In this document: piece after piece, positions 1 through 5,356 of the stretch
Numbering within the stretch: position 1 is the stretch's first letter
Layout of the letters: each line of letters begins with the position of its first letter
Assembly: GCA_031283025.1 (NCBI GenBank)
Contig: JAITCP010000184.1
Span: 1 to 5,392, forward strand
Origin: Spirochaetaceae bacterium
Lineage (GTDB): Bacteria; Spirochaetota; Spirochaetia; Treponematales; Breznakiellaceae
Direction of reading: 5' to 3'
Length of the DNA stretch: 5,392 nt
The notes under the pieces: generated by a model
What the model was told of the DNA's origin: nothing
The model's input: the letters and a program-made list of their open reading frames with translations, nothing else
Databases searched by the model: none
Made by a program: the position numbers and the translations under genes

Positions 1-369
1 AGACTTTTTCGCTTGACAATACTGGTAATGGTGCTGGTATTCGGAATGACGGCTGTTGGATGCGTAACTCTTACCCCAGAGGAGGAAGCGGCAAGAAGAG
101 CAGAACAAATGTTTGTAGAAGTATATAATACAAGTAATACTGCTTGGTATTGGGTTGTAAGGGTTCTCGCGAATCATGAAAGTGTTTTCCGTGTAGCTCC
201 AGGCCACTACATAGCCTATGCTACAAGACTGGAAGGTGAAAATTATATTCGCTATCGTGCTTGGAGAAGTAACGATGAAAAAGAACCGTCGTTAGAAGAA
301 ACACTTTATTGGACTAAGAAAACTTTTTTTGTCTCTAAGGGTGAATCTGTTAGGGTAAATATTCCATGA
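1..369 (+). CDS. small lipoprotein of unknown function, 5' end cut by window edge
   Basis: The frame is open from base 1, and 122 residues are visible up to the TGA at 367-369. The visible N-terminus (RLFRLTILVM...) is basic, then hydrophobic, and ends in AVGC at visible residues 18-21. This is a lipobox of the relaxed spirochaete kind, so the mature protein should start at Cys21 and be lipid-anchored. A TTG at 13 would be an in-frame start, but it would remove the basic residues of the signal peptide. A start a few codons upstream of the window is more likely. The mature part begins with an acidic/basic stretch (TPEEEAARRAEQ) and continues as an aromatic, probably beta-rich domain of ~95 residues (AWYWVV, GHYIAYATRL, YIRYRAWRS, TFFVSKGESVRV). 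I recognise no named family. The gene is AT-richer than the genes to the right and has no partner on its strand. Confidence 0.7.
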   Translation, partial: RLFRLTILVMVLVFGMTAVGCVTLTPEEEAARRAEQMFVEVYNTSNTAWYWVVRVLANHESVFRVAPGHYIAYATRLEGENYIRYRAWRSNDEKEPSLEETLYWTKKTFFVSKGESVRVNIP

Positions 370-408
370 TATTTGGAATATATAGAAACAGATTTTACGT
401 TGCATAAC

Positions 409-535
409 GAGGCTGTCGAATTTATAGTATCACCAAAAAAAGATGTTAAAATATGTACACTTTATGACGTTTAGAGATACTTTTGAAGCACTTTTTTAAT
501 GCGTTTTTTCAAAAAGTGATAAATTCGACAGTCTC
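409..535. mobile_element. candidate MITE or IS remnant, 127 bp
   Basis: The ends are inverted copies of each other. GAGGCTGTCGAATTTAT at 409-425 matches the reverse complement of 519-535 at 16 of 17 positions. The triplet AAC sits immediately outside both ends (406-408 and 536-538), which could be a 3-bp target duplication, although a 3-base match can arise by chance. The interior is AT-rich and contains a smaller hairpin (CACTTTTT at 489-496 with AAAAAGTG at 511-518). It has no transposase; the only ORF is 18 codons (443-499). GAGGCTGTC-type ends resemble those of several IS families, but I cannot assign one. An alternative is a large imperfect hairpin behind the lipoprotein gene, though the outermost position of the best repeat favours a transposable element. 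Confidence 0.5.
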
Positions 536-574
536 AACAGGACGGTAACTGCATGGAAGCTGTTTACGCAGCAA

Positions 575-643
575 TTATAAGAACCATTCAGCGGCTTCGG
601 GATCTGGTTTTACTAAGTCATGGGCGTTGCCCATTCCCACGCA
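575..643 (-). pseudogene. possible decayed gene fragment ending in a stop codon
   Basis: This lies in the otherwise gene-free stretch 536-667. Read on the minus strand, it gives a coding-looking tail, CVGMGNAHDLVKPDPE followed by AAEWFL and TAA. The GMGNAH..VK portion recalls the late GxAMGNAxxxxK segment of Cof-type HAD phosphatases, but the match is short. The frame stays open a little further upstream without a recognisable protein or a ribosome binding site. If real, it is a stub left by a rearrangement near the inverted-repeat element at 409-535. The opposite strand has a 36-codon ORF (553-663) without a good ribosome binding site, which I do not credit. Apart from this I see nothing in 536-667. 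Confidence 0.2.
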
Positions 644-667
644 AAACCTCCGGCACAGTCTGATTAA

Positions 668-700
668 CAAAAAGAGAGCCGCACAAACTGTGTTTACGGC
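668..700 (-). terminator. rho-independent terminator after the FliL-like gene
   Basis: Directly after the TAA of the FliL-like gene (702-704), the minus strand reads GCCG, a bulge, CACA, GTT, TGTG, CGGC (700-678). This gives two stacked 4-bp stems, followed by TCTCTTTTTGTT. An alternative inner pairing is AAAC with GTTT. A stem followed by a T-run on the transcribed strand fits an intrinsic terminator that ends the minus-strand unit. The stem is modest because of the bulge. Confidence 0.5.
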
Positions 701-701
701 C

Positions 702-1175
702 TTAAAGCAGCATATACTCAAGAATGTACAGTTCTTTTATCTCTCCCAGGCGCAAAACGGAATTATAGCGGGATAACAACTCTTTATTAACTGTAACTGT
801 GTCCAGCGCATCCAGGGCTTCGGCTGTAAAGGCCCCCAAATACTGGGAGGTGGCTTCCCTAAAGCGGAAAAGGCTGGAAGCAAGTTCTTCGGAAAAGGGC
901 CTGTCGTTTTTGTCATAGGGAAAGGCTATGGAAATAATCAGGATTTTCGGCTCAGGGTCTGCTGTAGCAATACGCATTGTGCCCAAGCCGGAAAACACTC
1001 CCTCAAAGGCGGCAGATTCACCGCCGGAAACGGCCTTTCCCGCGGCTTCCCCTTTCTTGACCAGCCCATAGATCGTTCCAATAATCAGGACAAGCGCCAG
1101 CACTGCGGCGATTACAAGCAATCCCCGGTAAACAAGCTCCCCGGCCTGGGGAGGCCGTTCTTCAATACGTTTCAT
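702..1175 (-). CDS. FliL-like single-pass membrane protein
   Basis: The product has 157 residues. It has a short charged N-terminus (MKRIEERPPQ), one strong transmembrane segment at about residues 18-38, a Gly/Ala/Ser-rich linker (about 42-66), and a folded C-terminal domain. That domain (about 67-157) runs PEPKILIISIAFPY, then a helical SSLFRFREATSQYLGAFTAEAL, and ends in NKELLSRYNSVLRLGEIKELYILEYMLL. The length, topology and end pattern (helix, G-I-K-E-L-Y-I-L-E-Y) resemble FliL, the inner-membrane protein that surrounds the flagellar stator and supports motor torque. The conservation is loose, no other flagellar gene is visible, and fliL normally sits beside motor genes, so this may be a paralogue. 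ATG 1175-1173 is preceded by GGAGG 8 nt upstream (1188-1184). The neighbouring ABC ATPase lies 233 bp upstream on the same strand. Confidence 0.55.
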   Translation of the reverse strand: MKRIEERPPQAGELVYRGLLVIAAVLALVLIIGTIYGLVKKGEAAGKAVSGGESAAFEGVFSGLGTMRIATADPEPKILIISIAFPYDKNDRPFSEELASSLFRFREATSQYLGAFTAEALDALDTVTVNKELLSRYNSVLRLGEIKELYILEYMLL

Positions 1176-1180
1176 ACAAT

Positions 1181-1243
1181 GAGCCTCCGCAGGGCAGAGC
1201 CCTGCGGTATCTTTAACGTTGAGTTGTATTGGAACGGAGGCTC
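1181..1243 (-). promoter_or_regulatory. leader with two competing stems over the ribosome binding site
   Basis: In the minus-strand message the GGAGG of the FliL-like gene (1188-1184) lies inside CGGAGGCTC (1189-1181). This is perfectly complementary to GAGCCTCCG 45 nt upstream (1243-1235), so that pairing would bury the whole site. Between them, CCGCAGGGC-TCT-GCCCTGCGG (1207-1187) forms a perfect 9-bp hairpin with a 3-nt loop. It shares bases 1187-1189 with the first stem, so the two cannot form fully together. The short hairpin covers only the first base of the site (1188) and leaves the rest open. The layout fits translational control, but no known riboswitch class is recognised and function is inferred. 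Confidence 0.4.
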
Positions 1244-1267
1244 GTTCGAGAGGAAGTTTATTAAAAC

Positions 1268-1343
1268 GTCTGGTTTAATACCGAATACTCCCATGTCTCG
1301 ATTCCTTTCAGCCGCCGCAGAGCGGCGGGGTATTAAACCAGAC
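1268..1343. repeat. 15-bp perfect inverted repeat with nested GC hairpin
   Basis: GTCTGGTTTAATACC (1268-1282) and GGTATTAAACCAGAC (1329-1343) are exact inverted copies separated by 46 bases. Abutting the right arm is CCGCCGC-AGA-GCGGCGG (1312-1328), a 7-bp hairpin whose AGA loop is the same as that of the hairpin at 1187-1207. The outer stem plus the inner hairpin would fold as a branched structure on either strand. It lies between two minus-strand genes and has no coding potential I trust. It could be a dispersed repeat, an RNA-processing site or part of a long leader for the FliL-like gene. The outer stem is followed only by weak T-rich sequence, so it is not a standard terminator. Confidence 0.6.
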
Positions 1344-1358
1344 TTTCGAATAATTGAA

Positions 1359-1401
1359 GCCCCGCCCGGAAGGGTGGTACAGCCGCCTTTTGGAGCGGGG
1401 C
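1359..1401 (-). terminator. GC-rich stem directly after the ABC ATPase gene, possible weak terminator
   Basis: GCCCCGC (1359-1365) and GCGGGGC (1395-1401) pair as a 7-bp stem beginning 7 bases past the stop codon of the ATPase gene. The 29-nt loop can itself fold in part. No T-run follows on the minus strand (it continues TTCAATTATTCG), so it may act as a partial attenuator or protect the 3' end rather than stop transcription. Read-through into the FliL-like gene is possible. Confidence 0.25.
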
Positions 1402-1408
1402 CAAAATG

Positions 1409-2512
1409 TTAATCTTCCACTTTCATTAATGAAAGCTCTGTTTCGCGGTCAAAGAACTGGGCTTTTTCCATCTTCGCTTCAAACTTAACCTCATCCCCTA
1501 CCTTAAAGAGGCGATTAGGCTCGGTGCGAACGACCATGGGCTGAGTCCCGGCATTGATCCAAAGGTGGGTGTCCGCTCCCAGCGGTTCCACAACGGTAAT
1601 TTTTCCGGGGATAGCGTTTTTGGCGTTGGATTTCTCCGTGAAGGAAAGATCCTCCGGCCTGATGCCAAAGAAAATTTCTTTGCCAACATACGGCGTTAAC
1701 GCTTCCGTATGAGCGCCAATGGGGTGAATCTCATAATCCTCGCTGCGGAGCACGATTCCACCGGATTCAGCAACTTTAAGGGTAAGGAAGTTCATGGGCG
1801 GTGAACCGATAAACCCTGCCACAAATTTATTGGCCGGCTGGTTATAAAGGTGCAGGGGGCTGCCAATCTGCTGAATCCACCCATCCTTCATTACTACGAT
1901 TTTGTCCGCCATGGTCATGGCTTCCACCTGATCATGGGTAACGTAGATCATCGTGGCGTTAAGCCGCAGGTGAAGGTCAGAAAGTTCCGCCCTCATCTGG
2001 ACCCGGAGTTTCGCGTCCAGGTTGGACAACGGTTCGTCAAAAAGAAAGACCTTGGGGTTCCGCACTATGGCCCGGCCTACCGCAACACGCTGGCGCTGAC
2101 CACCGGAAAGGGCGCGGGGCTTGCGATCCAGGAATTTCTCAATATCAAGGATTTTTGCCGCCTCGTTGACCCGCTTGTCAATTTCCGCCTTGGGGACTTT
2201 CTTGATTTTAAGGCCAAAGGCCATGTTTTCGTACACCGACATATGCGGGTACAGGGCATAATTCTGGAAAACCATGGCGATATTCCGGTCTTTTGGCGGA
2301 ACATCGTTCATCCTTTCCCCGTCGATGAGGAGTTCGCCTTCGGTAATATCCTCCAACCCGGCAATCATCCTAAGGGTGGTTGACTTGCCGCATCCAGAAG
2401 GGCCGACAAGAACCACAAATTCCCTGTCTTCTACCGTAATGTTGGCGTTTTCTACCGCCCTTACGTCGCCCTCATACACTTTTCCGATACCAATTAACTC
2501 AACTTTAGCCAT
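1409..2512 (-). CDS. ugpC: ABC transporter ATP-binding protein, UgpC/MalK/MsmX type
   Basis: The product is a 367-residue cytoplasmic ATPase that should drive a sugar or glycerol-phosphate importer. The nucleotide-binding domain (about 1-235) shows Walker A GPSGCGKST (37-45), Q-loop Gln83 in VFQNYALYPH, signature LSGGQRQRV (135-143), Walker B VFLFDE with catalytic Glu160, D-loop SNLD (163-166) and switch His193 in VTHDQVEAM. The rest (about 236-367) is the OB/TOBE regulatory region typical of this family, including FGIRPEDLSF (282-291). Length and motifs are complete. I start at ATG 2512-2510 because GGAGG lies 5 nt upstream (2522-2518); an extension to the TTG at 2536 would place that site inside the gene. 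No permease or binding protein is adjacent. It is therefore an orphan ATPase that may serve several transporters, as MsmX does in Bacillus. The substrate cannot be read from the sequence, and ugpC is a family-level name. Confidence 0.93.
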   Translation of the reverse strand: MAKVELIGIGKVYEGDVRAVENANITVEDREFVVLVGPSGCGKSTTLRMIAGLEDITEGELLIDGERMNDVPPKDRNIAMVFQNYALYPHMSVYENMAFGLKIKKVPKAEIDKRVNEAAKILDIEKFLDRKPRALSGGQRQRVAVGRAIVRNPKVFLFDEPLSNLDAKLRVQMRAELSDLHLRLNATMIYVTHDQVEAMTMADKIVVMKDGWIQQIGSPLHLYNQPANKFVAGFIGSPPMNFLTLKVAESGGIVLRSEDYEIHPIGAHTEALTPYVGKEIFFGIRPEDLSFTEKSNAKNAIPGKITVVEPLGADTHLWINAGTQPMVVRTEPNRLFKVGDEVKFEAKMEKAQFFDRETELSLMKVED

Positions 2513-2565
2513 TTTTGCCTCCATAGCTCCTGACAACAGGATTTTACTTGGGATTTATTTTATTC

Positions 2566-2594
2566 AGAATAGTACAAAACAGGAGAATAATCAA
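2566..2594 (-). promoter_or_regulatory. candidate sigma70-type promoter for the ABC ATPase
   Basis: On the minus strand TTGATT (2594-2589) and TATTCT (2571-2566) are separated by 17 bases. Each matches the consensus hexamer at 4 of 6 positions. A start near 2559 would give a ~47-nt leader before ATG 2512. The region is AT-rich, so chance matches are likely; TAAAAT (2563-2558) is an alternative -10 without a good -35. Confidence 0.35.
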
Positions 2595-2639
2595 GAGGAT
2601 TATGCGGAAAAAGCGGTTTTTCATACAGATTAAGCGGTT

Positions 2640-2669
2640 AATCTCTAAAAACTGAAGTTTTTAGAGATT
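2640..2669. repeat. perfect 13-bp hairpin with TGAA loop
   Basis: AATCTCTAAAAAC (2640-2652), loop TGAA, GTTTTTAGAGATT (2657-2669) is an exact 13-bp stem. It lies between the divergent ATPase and RNA ligase genes, upstream of the candidate promoters of both, so it is not an end-of-gene terminator for either. A smaller stem, GAAAAA-GCGG-TTTTTC, lies at 2607-2622. A symmetric AT-rich palindrome here could be a protein-binding site, a bidirectional transcription barrier or a copy of a dispersed genomic hairpin. The rest of the 278-bp gap holds only the promoter elements listed separately. Confidence 0.75.
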
Positions 2670-2732
2670 CCCTTAAGGAACATTGGTCAAAAAAGCCCGA
2701 AAAGAGAACGGGTTTGCCTGCGCCGCAATAAT

Positions 2733-2761
2733 TTGTTAATGGAAAATCCCCTTTTTATACT
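2733..2761 (+). promoter_or_regulatory. sigma70-type promoter of the RNA ligase gene
   Basis: TTGTTA (2733-2738), a 17-base spacer and TATACT (2756-2761) form a good promoter. A second TATACT overlaps by one base (2761-2766). A start near 2768 would leave a ~23-nt leader containing only the ribosome binding site. Confidence 0.65.
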
Positions 2762-2778
2762 ATACTTATACCTAAGGA

Positions 2779-2784
2779 AGGAGG
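2779..2784 (+). promoter_or_regulatory. strong ribosome binding site of the RNA ligase gene
   Basis: AGGAGG lies 6 nt before ATG 2791 within a purine-rich run (AAGGAAGGAGGGAAAAT). This near-perfect Shine-Dalgarno sequence fixes the start codon of the gene. Confidence 0.85.
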
Positions 2785-2790
2785 GAAAAT

Positions 2791-3795
2791 ATGCGATCAT
2801 TAGTAACTATTCAAAAGGTAAAAGCTGTCAGTCCAATACCGGATTCGGATTTTATTGAGCTTGCCCATATTATGGGGTGGCAATGCGTTGTTAAAAAAGG
2901 CGAGTTTAAAGAAGGGGATTTGGGCGTATTTTACGAAGTTGACAGTTTTCTTCCGCTGGATGAACGTTATGAATTTATACGTGCTTCTTCGTACCGCGAA
3001 AGCGCGTATAACGGAATTGGTTTTAGAATACGCACAATGAGAATGCGCGGCCAGATTTCGCAGGGCCTGTTTCTGCCGCTGGAACAATTTCCCGAACTGG
3101 CCGGCTGCGCGGAAGGCGGCGATGTTACAGAAAAACTCAACGTAAAAAAATGGTACATTCCCGAAACAGCCAGTTCCGGGGGAACCATTATCGGCAATCA
3201 TCCTTACGGCATTCCTCCGTCCGATGAAATCCGTATACAGTCCGCCCTTGAACTGCTCGACCAGCTTAAGGGCAAACCGTTTTACATTACGACAAAAATG
3301 GACGGCACTTCCGGAATTGTCTATTACATAGACGGGAAAATTGGCTGTTGCAGCAGAAACAAGGAAATAAAAGACGAAGAAACCGCCCTTTACTGGATGC
3401 CGGTTTATAAACACGGCCTTAAAGAAAAATTGGCAAAGCTTGGCAAAAATATCGTTCTAACCGGAGAAATATGCGGCCCCGGAATTCAAAGAAACAGACT
3501 GCGGCTGGAAGATACGGAATGGTATGTCTTTGACGTTAAAGACCAGGATGCGGGGCTTTACCTTTCCTACGACGACGCTGTCGCGTTATGTTCCGAATTG
3601 GGCTTACAAACAGTTCCGCTTGAAGAACGGGGAGACACATTCGATTATGATCTTGCAGCCTTGCTGGAAAAGGCAAAGGGCAAATACCCAAGCGGCCTTG
3701 ATAAAGAAGGCATCGTCGTGCGTAATACCATTGCGCCAAAAGCAATATCGTTTAAGGTATTAAACAACGACGCTCTGCTTAAAGAAAAGGATTAG
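2791..3795 (+). CDS. RNA ligase, DRB0094 (Rnl5) family
   Basis: The product is a 334-residue ATP-dependent polynucleotide ligase close to the length of Deinococcus radiodurans DRB0094. That enzyme seals 3'-OH/5'-phosphate nicks in duplexes when the 3'-OH strand is RNA. An N-terminal OB-like domain unique to this family (about 1-125: LVTIQKVKAVSPIPDSDFIE, FYEVDSFLP, RGQISQGLFLP) precedes the nucleotidyltransferase domain. Motif I is TTKMDG, with the AMP-accepting lysine at 169. SRN (188-190) follows, then motif III LTGEICGPG (Glu226), motif IIIa WYVFDV (244-249), motif IV EGIVVR (306-311) and motif V SFKVLN (Lys322). All the key residues seen in active relatives are present. The gene has its own promoter and ribosome binding site and no partner on its strand, so it appears to be a single-gene unit. 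The natural substrate is unknown; RNA repair or sealing of cleaved RNA is inferred from the family. Confidence 0.92.
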   Translation: MRSLVTIQKVKAVSPIPDSDFIELAHIMGWQCVVKKGEFKEGDLGVFYEVDSFLPLDERYEFIRASSYRESAYNGIGFRIRTMRMRGQISQGLFLPLEQFPELAGCAEGGDVTEKLNVKKWYIPETASSGGTIIGNHPYGIPPSDEIRIQSALELLDQLKGKPFYITTKMDGTSGIVYYIDGKIGCCSRNKEIKDEETALYWMPVYKHGLKEKLAKLGKNIVLTGEICGPGIQRNRLRLEDTEWYVFDVKDQDAGLYLSYDDAVALCSELGLQTVPLEERGDTFDYDLAALLEKAKGKYPSGLDKEGIVVRNTIAPKAISFKVLNNDALLKEKD

Positions 3796-3839
3796 GCTGG
3801 TACGGCTGCACATCAAGGGTTTTACAGAACACTGATTCT

Positions 3840-5222
3840 TCAAAGCGCCAGTTCTTCCGCCCCCACGGGCCGGATTCGCAGGACGGTTACCGAACCTTGG
3901 CCAAAGACCGCATCCATTGCGGCGCAATAGTTTTGCAGCAATGCGGCGGGAATATACGCCTGAATGCTGCCGGCAAAGCCGCCGCCATGGACGCGGCAAG
4001 CGCCGCAGTTTGAGGCGGAGACATTCCGCAGGAAGTTCCGGGTAAGGGCCAGCGCTGTGGCTATACCTTGATCCTCCGGATTTTGCGGCGTAAAAACATT
4101 TTGCAGCAGTTTCCAGGATGAATCCCCGGATTCGTTTACCAACCGTAAATAGTTTGCCATTGCTTCCTGCCGTGCGGAAGGGCTTTGGGCCTTGCTTTCC
4201 GGCGCGGCAAAACATTCCAGGGCGGCAAGCATCTCCCCCACACGCCCATTTTCATCAAAAAAATGGAGGGCGCGCAGCAAGGCCCGGTCTCCCGGTTTTT
4301 GCCGCAGCTCTGCGGCGTTTTTTACCACCGCCCCCCTGTCACATTCCCGCAGCGTTTTCTTGCCAAAACTGGCGGCTACAGCCTTCATCTCGCCGGGGAT
4401 CGCCGCATAATCCGCCGTTAAATCCGCATGGCTTCCCCTGGTGTTTACCACACAAAGTGATAAACCCGCCGCAGCCAGATCTACATCAACCTGTTTGACC
4501 AGAGGCATGGAGGGATCGGCAAAATCAATGGCTATTGCCCCCCCATAAACGCAGGCGCATTGATCCATAAGGCCGCAGGGTTTCCCAAAATAAATGTTTT
4601 CCGCCTTCCGGCCTATTTGGGCAATTTCTATGGGACTGCATTTGCCTTCATGGTACAGGTTGTTGATAATCCGGCCAAAGAGAGCCTCCACCGCCGCGGA
4701 GGATGAAAGGCCCGAACCGGGAAACACCGTGGAAGCCGCATTAACGGTAAAGCCTTTTACCGCCGCGCCCCGTGCTGCAAACTCCGCTGCAATGCCCCGG
4801 ATAAGGGCCTCCGTGGTTTCCTTCTCATGTTCCTTTGGTTCAATATCGGGGCGGCCATCCGCGCCATAAATATCCACAATAACGTCCGGGTAGCCGGTAG
4901 AACGGAAAAAAATTTGCCCGTCCGCACGGGGGGCGGCAACAGCGGCCTGATCCAACTGGATCGATGCGGCCAGCACCCGGCCATGATTGTGATCGGTGTG
5001 GTTGCCGCCAAGTTCGGTACGGCCGGGGGCGGTAAAGAGCCGGAGTTCCCCCGCCGCTTCAGGAAAAACATCACGGGGGAATTTGCCGTCATCGAGTAAA
5101 TCTTCTATTAGGGAAGCATAGCGTTTTTTACCGGCTTCCGCGCCTTCCGGCCCGTAGAGTTTTTCAAAAAGAGGCCGGGATGAAGATTCATCAAGTTTAT
5201 ACAGCAGCTCTTTTCCGTTCAC
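3840..5222 (-). CDS. galK: galactokinase-family GHMP kinase
   Basis: The product has 460 residues and should phosphorylate a sugar at C1 with ATP in the cytoplasm; galactose in the Leloir pathway is the default guess. The motifs in order are the sugar-binding signature APGRTELGGNHTDH (65-78), the phosphate loop PGSGLSSSAA (168-177), GLMDQ with the likely catalytic base Asp220, and the GHMP C-terminal motif GGGFAGS (413-419). The canonical signature is GRxNLIGEHTDY. Here the Glu before His-Thr-Asp is Asn74 and the final Tyr is His, so substrate preference may differ. The protein is longer than E. coli GalK (382) because of an extended N-terminus and an insert near 295-350. I start at GTG 5222: no other ATG, GTG or TTG occurs in frame before the conserved region. 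Upstream reading to a TTG at 5357 would run through promoter and repeat sequence. The gene converges on the RNA ligase with a 44-bp gap and no clear terminator. Confidence 0.85.
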   Translation of the reverse strand: MNGKELLYKLDESSSRPLFEKLYGPEGAEAGKKRYASLIEDLLDDGKFPRDVFPEAAGELRLFTAPGRTELGGNHTDHNHGRVLAASIQLDQAAVAAPRADGQIFFRSTGYPDVIVDIYGADGRPDIEPKEHEKETTEALIRGIAAEFAARGAAVKGFTVNAASTVFPGSGLSSSAAVEALFGRIINNLYHEGKCSPIEIAQIGRKAENIYFGKPCGLMDQCACVYGGAIAIDFADPSMPLVKQVDVDLAAAGLSLCVVNTRGSHADLTADYAAIPGEMKAVAASFGKKTLRECDRGAVVKNAAELRQKPGDRALLRALHFFDENGRVGEMLAALECFAAPESKAQSPSARQEAMANYLRLVNESGDSSWKLLQNVFTPQNPEDQGIATALALTRNFLRNVSASNCGACRVHGGGFAGSIQAYIPAALLQNYCAAMDAVFGQGSVTVLRIRPVGAEELAL

Positions 5223-5228
5223 TGTTCC

Positions 5229-5257
5229 AGTATATACAAAACAGCCCGCGCCTGCAA
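5229..5257 (-). promoter_or_regulatory. near-consensus promoter directly before the galactokinase start
   Basis: On the minus strand TTGCAG (5257-5252), a 17-base spacer and TATACT (5234-5229) are followed after 6 bases by GTG 5222. A transcript starting about 7 nt after the -10 box would begin at or next to the start codon, so the message would be leaderless. This supports the 5222 start and argues against the longer reading frame. Overlapping small palindromes (GTGTTACAC, ACACCGTGT) just upstream of the -35 could be an operator, but I do not recognise one. Confidence 0.6.
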
Positions 5258-5283
5258 TTAAAGTTGTGTTACACCGTGTTGCC

Positions 5284-5355
5284 TCAAAAGAAAATCTAGC
5301 CGAAAAAAGTGTGCCCCTGCCTGCAGCAGGCAGGTCAAAAGTCGAAATTCTAGCC
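5284..5355. repeat. imperfect direct repeat around a 9-bp-arm palindrome
   Basis: TCAAAAGAAAATCTAGCC (5284-5301) recurs at 5335-5355 with three extra bases (TCG) and one substitution. Between the copies, CCTGCCTGC-A-GCAGGCAGG (5316-5334) is a perfect palindrome with 9-bp arms and a single central base. The unit lies upstream of the galactokinase promoter. It could be a regulatory site pair or part of a dispersed repeat family; the window alone cannot decide. Confidence 0.6.
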
Positions 5356-5356
5356 A

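Noticed and set aside
443..499. 18-codon ORF inside the MITE-like element
   Set aside because: It is too short, has no ribosome binding site, and lies in AT-rich DNA where such ORFs are expected.
553..663. 36-codon plus-strand ORF after the inverted-repeat element
   Set aside because: It has no ribosome binding site or recognisable product, and it runs across the opposite-strand fragment and up to the terminator.
1179..1412. 77-codon plus-strand ORF between the FliL-like and ATPase genes
   Set aside because: It has no ribosome binding site, it runs through several inverted repeats, its end overlaps the ATPase stop, and the product has no protein-like pattern.
1850..2383. 177-codon plus-strand ORF opposite the ABC ATPase
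   Set aside because: It is an antisense shadow of a clearly conserved coding frame, with no signals of its own.
2513..2536. 8-residue extension of the ABC ATPase to TTG 2536
   Set aside because: The GGAGG site at 2518-2522 is well placed for ATG 2512, and family members typically start near MAKVEL.
3796..3839. Possible bidirectional terminator between the convergent RNA ligase and galactokinase genes
   Set aside because: No convincing stem with a T-run is visible in the 44 bp.
3760..4215. 151-codon minus-strand ORF in another frame of the galactokinase
   Set aside because: It is a shadow frame in GC-rich coding DNA. The galactokinase frame carries the conserved motifs.
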